Part shown: in pieces, positions 9,573 through 18,129 of the stretch
Position numbering within the stretch: position 1 is the stretch's first letter
Layout: each line of letters opens with the position of its first letter
Origin: Dictyobacter kobayashii
GTDB taxonomy: Bacteria > Chloroflexota > Ktedonobacteria > Ktedonobacterales > Ktedonobacteraceae
Direction: 5' to 3'
Length of the DNA stretch: 64,000 bases
Assembly (NCBI RefSeq): GCF_003967555.1
Contig: NZ_BIFS01000001.1
Span: 3,286,001 to 3,350,000, forward strand
Notes under the pieces: model-generated
Told to the model about the DNA's origin: nothing
The model's input: the letters and a program-made list of their open reading frames with translations, nothing else
Database searches by the model: none
Program-made: the position numbers and the translations under genes

Positions 9573-10568
9573 ATGCGCCATTTGTTTCGTCGCATTTTCT
9601 TCTATCTGGTGGCGATCTGGATATCGATCACCCTCAATTTTTTTATCCCGCGCCTGGCTCCTGGAAATCCAGCACAAGCGATGCTCACGCGATTGGAGAG
9701 GCGCGGTCCTATCAGTCCGGCCGCTGAGAAAGCGCTTGAGGCAGCCTTTGGGGTCAATACCACCGATTCAATCTGGATACAATATTTCAAGTATTTGAAC
9801 AATATGTTACACGGTGATTTTGGTATTTCTTATGTCCAATATCCAATCCCGGTAACTTCAATCATTGCCCAGAACATCGTCTGGACCATTATCCTGGGCG
9901 CGGTCGCTGTCATGATCAGCTTCCTCCTCGGTTGTCTGTTTGGTATTGTGATGGCCTGGAAGCGTGGCTCTATATTAGACACCGTACTCTCGCCAGCGAT
10001 GACCTTTCTGTCGGCCATTCCGTATTTCTGGTTGGCCCTGATTATCCTTTATTTCTTTGGTTTCACCCTCAACTGGTTCCCCTTCGCCGATGGCTACGAT
10101 ACCACATTGGATATTGGCTGGAGCCCTGATTTTATCATCAGCGCCATCTATCATGCCATCCTGCCTGCCCTGACGATCGTGCTGTCATCAATCGCCGGTT
10201 GGATGCTGGTTATGCGCAACTCAATGATCACCACCCTCTCAGAAGATTATGTCCTGATGGCCAATGCCAAAGGATTGGCCAGAGGGCGCGTGATGTTTCT
10301 CTATGCTGCGCGTAACGCCATCCTCCCCAATGTAACCGGGTTTGCCCTGGCGATTGGCTCCATCGTAGGTGGCCAGCTATTGACTGAGATCGTCTTTTCT
10401 TACCCTGGCATCGGTTTCTCCCTCTTACAGGCGGTACAGGGACAAGATTATCCGCTATTGCAAGGCATCTTTTTGATTATCGCGCTGGCTGTGCTGGGGG
10501 CTAATTTTATTGCTGATCTGGTCTATGTGGCGCTAGATCCACGTGTACGTCAGGAGAGGAGCGCTTAA
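9573..10568 (+). CDS. ABC importer permease (DppB/OppB type)
   Basis: A 331-residue inner-membrane permease with the N-terminal pattern MRHLFRRIFFYLVAIWISITLNFFIPRLAPGNP typical of DppB (only its ends matter: an amphipathic start, TM1, then the RLAPGNP motif). Six hydrophobic segments are visible, with the EAA-type coupling loop NAKGLARGRVMFLYAARNA near residue 230. The start has AAAGGAG upstream. It abuts the next permease gene with no gap (stop then ATG), so they are co-translated. Confidence 0.92.
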   Translation: MRHLFRRIFFYLVAIWISITLNFFIPRLAPGNPAQAMLTRLERRGPISPAAEKALEAAFGVNTTDSIWIQYFKYLNNMLHGDFGISYVQYPIPVTSIIAQNIVWTIILGAVAVMISFLLGCLFGIVMAWKRGSILDTVLSPAMTFLSAIPYFWLALIILYFFGFTLNWFPFADGYDTTLDIGWSPDFIISAIYHAILPALTIVLSSIAGWMLVMRNSMITTLSEDYVLMANAKGLARGRVMFLYAARNAILPNVTGFALAIGSIVGGQLLTEIVFSYPGIGFSLLQAVQGQDYPLLQGIFLIIALAVLGANFIADLVYVALDPRVRQERSA

Positions 10569-11576
10569 ATGGGTACATCATCATCCCAATTCAGCGGATC
10601 GGCTGCCAATGGTCTTAAGCGGAAGCGGCAGCCACCATTGCCAGATGCCGCGACGCTCAAAGCTCTGCGCCGCCCCTGGTATGAGCGACTGGGAAATGGA
10701 TTGCAGAATGTCTGGTACCAGCTGACAAAAAATAAGAAGGTCGCCCTTGGTTCGGTGATCGTTCTCTTCTTTATTTTGCTGGCTACCTTTGGACCCTTTT
10801 TCATCCATACCGATCCTAATCGGTTATCTGATGATGCGCAGGCCGCGCCATCGGCGGCCCACTGGCTGGGCACCACAGCGGTCGGACAGGATATCTTTAG
10901 CCAGCTGGTCGTCGGAACGCGTTCCTCTATTTTCTGGGGCTTTGCGACGGGTATCGCTGTGACCTTATTATCTATTACCGTTGGATTGGTCAGCGGCTAC
11001 TTTGGTGGCTTCATCGATGATATTCTATCCTTGCTCACCAATGTGTTTCTGGTGTTACCGGCGTTACCATTGGCGATCGTCCTGGCATCGTATTTTCCCC
11101 GCGGACCCGCTACCGTCGCGCTGGTGATTGTCTTTACCAGCTGGTCGTGGGGAGCGCGCGTACTGAGATCGCAAACCCTCTCGATGCGTAGCCGTGAGTT
11201 TGTTACTGCCGCGCGTGCCAATGGTGAGACCACCTGGCGCATCATTTTCTTCGAGATTTTCCCCAATGAGATCTCGATTGTGGCCGCCAACTTTGTTAGC
11301 ACCACCCTGTACGTTATTCTGGCCTCGGCCTCACTTGAATTTCTGGGATTGGGCGATCCCAATGGTATCAGCTGGGGCGGCATGTTCTACTGGGCGCAGA
11401 AAGCCAATGCCCTGATCTCGGGACTCTGGTGGTGGTTTATCCCGCCGGGCCTCTGTATCGCGGTCCTGGGCGCAGGCTTATCTCTGATCAACTTCGGTAT
11501 CGATGAAATTGCTGATCCGCGCCTGCGTAAAGAAAAGACGCCGAAGCTGGTTAAAGAGAAAAAGGTGGTGGCATAA
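10569..11576 (+). CDS. ABC importer permease (DppC/OppC type)
   Basis: Partner permease of 335 residues. It has a hydrophilic N-terminal tail of about 50 residues, then TM1 (VALGSVIVLFFILLATFGPF), the DppC motif HWLGTTAVGQDIFSQLVVGTR and a second EAA loop AARANGETTWRIIFFEIFPN. The C-terminus INFGIDEIADPRLRKEK is typical of the family. Its stop overlaps the start of the following ATPase gene by one base. Confidence 0.92.
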   Translation: MGTSSSQFSGSAANGLKRKRQPPLPDAATLKALRRPWYERLGNGLQNVWYQLTKNKKVALGSVIVLFFILLATFGPFFIHTDPNRLSDDAQAAPSAAHWLGTTAVGQDIFSQLVVGTRSSIFWGFATGIAVTLLSITVGLVSGYFGGFIDDILSLLTNVFLVLPALPLAIVLASYFPRGPATVALVIVFTSWSWGARVLRSQTLSMRSREFVTAARANGETTWRIIFFEIFPNEISIVAANFVSTTLYVILASASLEFLGLGDPNGISWGGMFYWAQKANALISGLWWWFIPPGLCIAVLGAGLSLINFGIDEIADPRLRKEKTPKLVKEKKVVA

Positions 11577-12718
11577 TGGGAACAGCTATAGAAAGCGCAA
11601 CGTTGCTCGAAGTCAAAGAGCTGAGCGTTGACTACCTGGCGGCCAACGGCGCGGTGCATGCTGCTCGCAAGGTCAGTTTTGATCTCAAACGGGGAGAAAT
11701 AATGGGCCTGGCTGGCGAGAGCGGTTGTGGCAAATCAACCCTGGCCTATGCCATTGCGCGCCTGTTGCGCCCGCCTGCCTATATTACCGGCGGTGAGGTT
11801 CTTTATTATCCGGCCAAGCGCGATGTGGTGATATCCCGGCTGCCCCGGCGTGGGCAACAGGCCAATGAGCAGGGCGCGATCGATATCTTAAAATTGAGTC
11901 CGAGGGAGCTACGCGCCTTTCGCTGGAACGAGCTCTCGATTGTCTTCCAGAGCGCTATGAATGCCTTGAACCCGGTCATGCGTGTGGGTGATCAGATTAT
12001 GGATGTACTCTCCACGCATCGGCCAGATATGAAGGTCGATTCACGCAAGCGACGTGCGGCTGAGCTGTTTGAAATGGTTGGCATCTCCCCCGATCGTTTG
12101 AGGAGTTATCCTCACGAATTGAGTGGTGGGATGCGTCAGCGTGCCGTGATCGCGATCGCGCTGGCCCTGCAACCAGAGCTGATCATCATGGATGAGCCAA
12201 CGACGGCCCTGGATGTGGTGGTGCAGCGTGAAATTCTGCAGTTGATCAGTGGATTGTGCAAAGAGATCTCGACCGCCATGATTTTTATCACCCATGATCT
12301 CTCCCTGCTGATCGAACTGGCGGATAAGATCGCCATCATGTATGCCGGTACTATGATTGAAAAGGCTCAAAGTGTAGATATCTACCAGCACCCACGCCAT
12401 CCCTATAGTTATGGCCTGCTCAATTCTTTCCCGACCTTGCATGGACCACGCAAGGTTATGGCGGGTATTCCGGGTTCGCCACCTGACCTGCGTATGTTGC
12501 CACAGGGCTGTCCCTTTCAGGAGCGCTGCCCTTTTGTCTTTGATGCGTGCCGCGAGATCACACCACCGCTGCGTATCGTTGCGAGTGATGATCCCGAGCA
12601 ACTGGCTGCCTGTCATCTGTATGATCCAGCCTATAGCGGGCATATGCCTGCTACGGCGGACCTGGCACGTGGCTATGATAAGCTAGCCGAACTCAGCCTG
12701 GAAGGGAGCCTCGAATGA
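11576..12718 (+). CDS. ABC importer ATP-binding protein (DppD/OppD type)
   Basis: Nucleotide-binding subunit of 380 residues with Walker A GESGCGKST, signature LSGGMRQRAVIAIAL, Walker B LIIMDEPTTALD and switch His in FITHD. The C-terminal oligopeptide/dipeptide extension has a cysteine cluster (GCPFQERCPFVFDAC) of the kind known to hold an iron-sulfur or metal site in OppD/DppD. It overlaps the next ATPase gene by 4 bases (ATGA). It works as a heterodimer with that protein. Confidence 0.93.
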   Translation: MGTAIESATLLEVKELSVDYLAANGAVHAARKVSFDLKRGEIMGLAGESGCGKSTLAYAIARLLRPPAYITGGEVLYYPAKRDVVISRLPRRGQQANEQGAIDILKLSPRELRAFRWNELSIVFQSAMNALNPVMRVGDQIMDVLSTHRPDMKVDSRKRRAAELFEMVGISPDRLRSYPHELSGGMRQRAVIAIALALQPELIIMDEPTTALDVVVQREILQLISGLCKEISTAMIFITHDLSLLIELADKIAIMYAGTMIEKAQSVDIYQHPRHPYSYGLLNSFPTLHGPRKVMAGIPGSPPDLRMLPQGCPFQERCPFVFDACREITPPLRIVASDDPEQLAACHLYDPAYSGHMPATADLARGYDKLAELSLEGSLE

Positions 12719-13788
12719 ATTCTTTGAATCCGTCTCATCGTTCACTGCCCAATTTTGAGGATAACAGCCGACCCGTGTTGGAGGCTGAACACTTGCGCAA
12801 AGAATTTCCGCTCAATGGTGGCAATCCCTTCAAGGCGCGCAGCGTGGTACATGCGGTTGAGGATGCCTCCTTTGCGCTCTATCCGGGACAGGCCACGGCC
12901 CTGGTGGGTGAGAGTGGTAGCGGCAAAACTACGGTCGCTCGTATGCTGGCGCGCCTCTATGATCCAACTTCGGGTACCATTCGTTTTCGTGGTGCTCCCA
13001 TCAGCCTCAAAGGCGGTAGCGCGGCCCTACGCGAGTACCGGCGCCATGTGCAGCTGATCTTCCAGGACCCCTTCGGCTCGCTCAACCCGATTCACGATGT
13101 ACGCTATCACTTGAGCCGGCCGGTTAAACTGTTTGGGCATGCGCGGAGCGAAGAAGAGGTTACCGAACAGGTACTGGCCCTGCTGCGCCGTGTCAGTTTG
13201 AGCCCGGCCGAACAGTTTATCCAGAAGTTCCCACACCAATTGAGTGGTGGACAAAGACAGCGTATCGCTATCGCCCGCGCCCTGGCGGTCCAGCCAGAGG
13301 TCCTGCTGGCCGATGAGCCAGTATCCATGCTCGACGTCTCGATTCGGCTGGATATACTCAACCTGTTGCTACGACTCAAAGACGAAGAGCGCCTGGCCCT
13401 CTTGTTTATCACCCACGATATTGCCAGTGCCCGCTATTTCGCCGAGAATACGCTGGTAATGTATGCCGGCCAGATGGTTGAAGGTGGTCCCAGCGAAGAG
13501 ATCATCCAGGCTCCTAAGCATCCCTATACCCAGCTATTGCTGTCTGCCGCTCCTGATCCTGATCGCATCACAAGTAAAGGCGTGACCGATGTAGCGGCGC
13601 GTGGTGAAATTCCCAGCCTGATCAACCCACCCCAGGGATGTCGCTTCCATCCACGCTGTCCGCACGCCATGCCTATCTGTAAGCAGCAATTTCCCCAGCG
13701 CACCGACCTGGGCAACGGTCATTGGACCAACTGCTTCCTCTACACCAAAGAAACGGCCAGCGAAGCACAGTCAGCCGCAAGCAAATAA
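12715..13788 (+). CDS. ABC importer ATP-binding protein (DppF/OppF type)
   Basis: Second nucleotide-binding subunit, 357 residues: Walker A GESGSGKTT, signature LSGGQRQRIAIARAL, Walker B VLLADEPVSMLD, and a C-terminal cysteine cluster CRFHPRCPHAMPIC. It closes a five-gene importer transcript (binding protein, two permeases, two ATPases) in the usual order. The Asp-Glu of Walker B and all catalytic motifs are intact. Confidence 0.93.
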   Translation: MNSLNPSHRSLPNFEDNSRPVLEAEHLRKEFPLNGGNPFKARSVVHAVEDASFALYPGQATALVGESGSGKTTVARMLARLYDPTSGTIRFRGAPISLKGGSAALREYRRHVQLIFQDPFGSLNPIHDVRYHLSRPVKLFGHARSEEEVTEQVLALLRRVSLSPAEQFIQKFPHQLSGGQRQRIAIARALAVQPEVLLADEPVSMLDVSIRLDILNLLLRLKDEERLALLFITHDIASARYFAENTLVMYAGQMVEGGPSEEIIQAPKHPYTQLLLSAAPDPDRITSKGVTDVAARGEIPSLINPPQGCRFHPRCPHAMPICKQQFPQRTDLGNGHWTNCFLYTKETASEAQSAASK

Positions 13789-13858
13789 GCAACATACCGC
13801 TCTCGTCTTTTGCTGGAGTAAGAAAGAGGGGAGGGAGGTATAGCTCAGAAATAAGAAA

Positions 13859-13887
13859 TGCTCCGTGCCGACGTTGCCAGCGGAGCA
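13859..13887. terminator. Weak hairpin between convergent genes
   Basis: TGCTCCG pairs with CGGAGCA over a 15-base loop in the 172-base gap between the importer operon and the convergent ligase gene. There is no clear T-run, so its role as terminator is only suggested. Confidence 0.3.
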
Positions 13888-13960
13888 ATGCAGGGCAGGT
13901 TCTGGCTGGTAGCTCTTTGTTCAGGTGGACGGGAGATTGGTAGTGGTAAGAGCGCCAGCT

Positions 13961-15073
13961 TTAAAAGCTACTGGTTTGGGCTACGATATAATCCACCAGC
14001 GTACGAAAATCGCCGGTGCGGCGATAAATGTCGTACTGGCGATGAGCGCCATTGCCCTCGCTCAATATCCGGTAGGCACTGGTCGAGACGCTGTGCCATT
14101 CGCCCTCAGCCTCCAAGGCTGGCTGTATAAAAGCCAGAAACTGCTCAATGCATTGTCGGGCAGGCACACTGCGTTTTGCTTGTATATCAATCAAGCGAGC
14201 ATTCAGACCATAGCGTGCCGCGCGCCAATGCATTGCTCGCAACTGGTCAGTTGTGACATCTGGAAAAGGTATTTTCCGCAGCACCAGATCATAGCAGGTA
14301 TGGACCAGGCCACGGATCATGCCAGTAACCATCACTGCTTCGTCAATGGTCATGCAGACATCCATCACACGAAACTCAAGGGTAGGGAAGCGCTCCGAAA
14401 GACGTAAGTCCCAATAAATTTTGGTCGCGTCATCGATGCTCTCCGTCTCAATTAAATCTTTGATGGTCCCGCGATACGCATCATAAGAGGCGAAAGAAGG
14501 AGGGGGACCCGCCAGCGGCACGGTCCACCAGAGGCCGGTGCGGTAATCCTGATAGCCGGTATCGGCCCCCAACCAGAATGGTGAATTGGCGGTCAGGGCA
14601 ATAATCGGAGATAGCCAGGCACGAGCATGATTGAGAATCTGGGTTGCAATTTCCCGATCCTCTACTCCGATATGTACGTGACACCCAAAGATTACCTGTT
14701 CACGAATCAACTGCTGATATGTCTCAATCAGTGTGCGATAGCGCTCTTTTGGGGTCACCTGCTGCTCATTCCACTGCGAAAAAGGGTGAGTTCCCGCGGC
14801 ACCAATCTGCTGCCCTACATTGTTGGCAGCAGTGATTATCCCACCACGCAAGCGCATCAACTCATGCTGTACCTCCGTCAATGAATGGCAAATAGGGGTC
14901 GCGATCTCAATCTGAGATAAAATCATCTCATGTTGAACCGTTTCAACCCCTAAAATAGCCTGCGCCTTCGGTAAAATCAGATGGGCTGTCTGACTTAACT
15001 CACGTGTATGGGGATCGATAATCTGATACTCTTCCTCAACGCCAATGGTAAAGTTATTAGATTGCAGGGACAT
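13961..15073 (-). CDS. YbdK-type carboxylate-amine ligase (GCS2 family), copy 1
   Basis: A 370-residue member of the glutamate-cysteine ligase type 2 family, starting FTIGVEEEYQIIDP, the family's ATP/metal-binding signature. HVHIGVEDRE and a later RLSERFPTLEFRVMDVC region are also typical. YbdK has weak gamma-glutamylcysteine ligase activity, and the real substrates of most members are unknown. The start ATG at 15071-15073 lies eight bases after AAGGAGG. A paralogue sits at 43050-44186. The gene faces the importer operon tail to tail. Confidence 0.88.
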   Translation of the reverse strand: MSLQSNNFTIGVEEEYQIIDPHTRELSQTAHLILPKAQAILGVETVQHEMILSQIEIATPICHSLTEVQHELMRLRGGIITAANNVGQQIGAAGTHPFSQWNEQQVTPKERYRTLIETYQQLIREQVIFGCHVHIGVEDREIATQILNHARAWLSPIIALTANSPFWLGADTGYQDYRTGLWWTVPLAGPPPSFASYDAYRGTIKDLIETESIDDATKIYWDLRLSERFPTLEFRVMDVCMTIDEAVMVTGMIRGLVHTCYDLVLRKIPFPDVTTDQLRAMHWRAARYGLNARLIDIQAKRSVPARQCIEQFLAFIQPALEAEGEWHSVSTSAYRILSEGNGAHRQYDIYRRTGDFRTLVDYIVAQTSSF

Positions 15074-15306
15074 GGACAAAGCCTCCTTGCAACGATTATG
15101 GGTAGGAACATATTACATACAATACGAAACCCTGCCCAATAAGTATACAGTATAAGGTAGAGATAAAAGCTCTATTCTTATTGTAGAGGATGGAGTATAG
15201 AAGTCGCAGCAAAAAATATGATAGGATTAATGCGTGCTAGGACACCAGTATCTGAATAATTCTAGTAAAGCTTGTGTTTGTTGTGATTGGGAGGAAATGA
15301 GGAATT

Positions 15307-16226
15307 ATGCAGAATAATAATCCTGTGAATGCGACCATTGAGAAATGGCCAGCCCTACCATTTGAAGATTGGAAAGATACCTGCGAGACCCTGCATTTAT
15401 GGACCCAGATTGTTGGGAAAGTACGCCTGCAATTAAGCCCGCCCGTTAATCATTGGTGGCATGTACCGCTCTATATCTGTGCGCGCGGCTTGACGACATC
15501 ACCGATTCCCTATCAGCATGGCGATTTTGAGATTACCTTTGATTTTATTGATCACAACCTGTCGATCGTCACCAGCGAAGGCAGCAACAAGACACTGCCA
15601 TTATATCCACGTTCTGTCGCCAATTTCTATCAGGAATTCATGGCTGCCCTGCATGCTCTGGGTATCCAGGTCACTATCAATCTACATCCCTGTGAGATTC
15701 CGAATGCTATCCCCTTTAATCAGGATCTCAGCCATGATGCTTATGATGCAGTGTATGTAGAACGCTTCTGGCACATATTATGTCAGATCGATACCATCTT
15801 TAAAGAATTTCGTGGCCGCTTCATTGGCAAATGTAGTCCGGTCCATTTCTTCTGGGGGAGTTTTGATCTGGCCGTCACCCGTTTCTCCGGTAGGAAAGCT
15901 CCCGAAAGAAAAGGGGCGGATAGCATTACCCGTGAAGCCTACTCACACGAGGTCATCAGTTGTGGTTTCTGGCCTGGTATCGCCAGCTCGCCTAAAGCTG
16001 CATTTTATGCCTATGCGGCCCGGAACCGGCTGGACTCGACAATGTACCCATTCGACCAGCCAAAGCTTTTCACAATCCCGAGATGGCCGAAACCTTCTAC
16101 CTCTACGACGACATGCGACAGGAGAGCAATCCCGAGCAAGCGCTGCTGGATTTCCTCCAGAGCACTTATGACGCCGCCGCTAATCTCGCCCACTGGGATC
16201 GTCAGGCACTGGAACGGGCCCTCTAA
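15307..16226 (+). CDS. DUF5996-like protein, frameshifted
   Basis: Begins WPALPFEDWKDTCETLHLWTQIVGKVRL and continues through NHWWHVPLYICARGLTT and FWGSFDLAVTRFSGR, the pattern I associate with DUF5996 proteins of unknown function. After YAYAA the first frame turns into low-similarity text up to 16236. The next frame reads PEPAGLDNVPIRPAKAF and ends DFLQSTYDAAANLAHWDRQA-LERAL with a stop at 16226, as expected for the family end. One base is probably missing near 16015-16023 in GCGGCCCGG. Full length is about 306 residues. No functional neighbour is evident. Confidence 0.75.
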
Positions 16227-16430
16227 AAGCGAATAGAGGATGATTAAGAATACTTCTATCGCACAGGCTGGATTATTACGCAATAGCGCAAGAATAACGC
16301 TGAAGTACATCAATTTGCTTGCTATTCGACAATAATGGAGTCGATATGCTATGCTGTACGAAAAAATTCCATAGCAACGTCTAGTGAGTACGATTGGGGC
16401 GTTATTTAAAAGTAATCCCTGCGCTCATGA

Positions 16431-16635
16431 TCAAAAAGCAAGGAGACTTATCCTGCATTCTGGCACAAAAACACCTCATTCATTCGTACCATGGAAGAAT
16501 TCTACGAGCGCGTTCGCACCAAAAATAAACAAATGAAATAAAGCCTATCGCGAAGAGGCTAGGAAACATATCAATGCTTATTTCCAACGCATGCAGGGTG
16601 AACGTGACCAGCCACAGCTGAAAAAGCAAGATTGA
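16431..16635 (+). pseudogene. Possible gene remnant in the 16.2-16.7 kb gap
   Basis: A frame reading FWHKNTSFIRTMEEFYERVR to a stop at about 16542 is followed, in another frame, by KAYREEARKHINAYFQRMQG ending near 16635. Together they look like a charged helical protein tail broken by a frame change, perhaps the end of a mobile-element or other decayed gene. I do not recognise the family. Nothing else convincing lies in 16227-16744. Confidence 0.25.
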
Positions 16636-16744
16636 AGAAGAACATAAGTCATCGGCATGCTACGCTTTCTTTATTGACAAGTGTAGCTGTTGACGGCACG
16701 GTTATATCCATACTCATGCAACAGACGTCTCTTGAGGTGAAAGG

Positions 16745-17968
16745 ATGGAGGAAAAAGTAATGGACAACACAGCAGGATTATCCAGGGCGCGACTCGTTCG
16801 CATGCACGACTACATGTCCGGCTATATCGAGCGTGGCGAAGTACCTGGTCTGATCACGCTCGTCAGTCGGCGGGGTGAGGTGCATGTCGATGTGATTGGC
16901 AAGAAGTCGATCGATGATTCTGTCCCCATGAAACGCGACACCATCTTCCGCATTTCTTCCATGACCAAGCCAATCATGGCCGCGGCAACGATGATCCTGA
17001 TAGAGGAATGCCAGCTGCGGCTGGACGAAGCAGTAGAGCGGTGGTTACCCGAACTGGCTGAGCGCAAGGTGTTGAAGCGCTTAGATGCACCTCTGGATGA
17101 TACCGTACCTGCGCATCGATCAATCACGGTGCGTGACCTGCTCACCTTTCGCATGGGATTCGGGCAGATAATGTCACCGCCAGACACCTGTCCGATTCTG
17201 GAGGCTGCGAACGAACGGCAGATTGGCATGGGACCGCCGAGTCCAGCGACGATGCCTGAGCCGGATGAGTGGATGCGCCGCCTGGGCGAACTCCCGCTCA
17301 TGCATCAGCCAGGTGAGCAGTGGATGTACAACACAGGGGCGGACGTGCTGGGTGTGCTGGTTGCACGCGTCTCGGGTCAACCGCTTGAGAAATTTTTGCG
17401 CAAACGCCTCTTCGAGCCGTTAGGTATGAAGGATACAAGGTTTAGCGTGCCAGAGGCCTCGCTTGATCGGTTGGCGACCAGTTACTGGCCCGATGCGGAG
17501 AGTGGGGAGCTTGTCGTTTATGACCAGGCTGCGGACAGCCAATGGAGCCAGCCCCCTGCTTTTCCATCGGGTGCTGGGGGATTGGTTTCGACCATTGACG
17601 ACTATCTGGCCTTTGGTCAGATGATGCTTGCGCAGGGCAAACATGGTATTGAGCGCATCCTATCGAGGCTCACGATCGAGACCATGACAACCGACCAGTT
17701 GACGCCTGAGCAGAAAGCGGTATCCAGTCTGTTTCCTGGCTTCTTTGACAACCACGGCTGGGGCTTCGGCGTCTCCATGTTCACCAGGCGCGATGACATC
17801 GCATCGGTACCTGGTCGCTACGGCTGGGATGGCGGCATGGGCACCTCCTGGTATTCTGACCCCAAAGAGGAGATGGTCACCATCCTCATGACCCCATGCT
17901 TTCTGACTTCCCCCAACCCACCCAACATCAATTTCTGGACTCTGGCCTACCAGGCTATCGACGACTGA
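16745..17968 (+). CDS. Beta-lactamase-family serine hydrolase (class C / esterase VIII type)
   Basis: A 407-residue serine hydrolase with the SxxK motif SMTK (in RISSMTKPIMAA) that carries the nucleophile, a YxN-like motif in QWMYNTGADVLG, and GWDGGMGTSW near the C-terminus in the place of the KTG/HxG box. No signal peptide is seen, which favours a cytoplasmic esterase or amidase over a secreted beta-lactamase. Two ATGs are usable (16745 and 16760); the second has GGAGG at eight bases and is a real alternative. It is monocistronic and ends before a strong shared terminator. Confidence 0.85.
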   Translation: MEEKVMDNTAGLSRARLVRMHDYMSGYIERGEVPGLITLVSRRGEVHVDVIGKKSIDDSVPMKRDTIFRISSMTKPIMAAATMILIEECQLRLDEAVERWLPELAERKVLKRLDAPLDDTVPAHRSITVRDLLTFRMGFGQIMSPPDTCPILEAANERQIGMGPPSPATMPEPDEWMRRLGELPLMHQPGEQWMYNTGADVLGVLVARVSGQPLEKFLRKRLFEPLGMKDTRFSVPEASLDRLATSYWPDAESGELVVYDQAADSQWSQPPAFPSGAGGLVSTIDDYLAFGQMMLAQGKHGIERILSRLTIETMTTDQLTPEQKAVSSLFPGFFDNHGWGFGVSMFTRRDDIASVPGRYGWDGGMGTSWYSDPKEEMVTILMTPCFLTSPNPPNINFWTLAYQAIDD

Positions 17969-18019
17969 GATATCTCCATGGGGGACTCACTCCAAAATAG
18001 CAGCCTTCTTCAAACGTAA

Positions 18020-18070
18020 AAAAGGGAGACACATAAAACACTACTATTGTGTTTTATGTGTCTCCCTTTT
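18020..18070. terminator. Bidirectional terminator, perfect 22-bp stem
   Basis: Arms 18020-18041 and 18049-18070 are exact reverse complements with a 7-base loop. The outer four pairs are A/T and give a T-run in both directions. It serves the serine hydrolase gene and the convergent glmS. Confidence 0.9.
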
Positions 18071-18129
18071 CATGGGACATGGGAACACTTTATTAGAATT
18101 CTACATATGTGCGCCCATGGACTTGTGGT

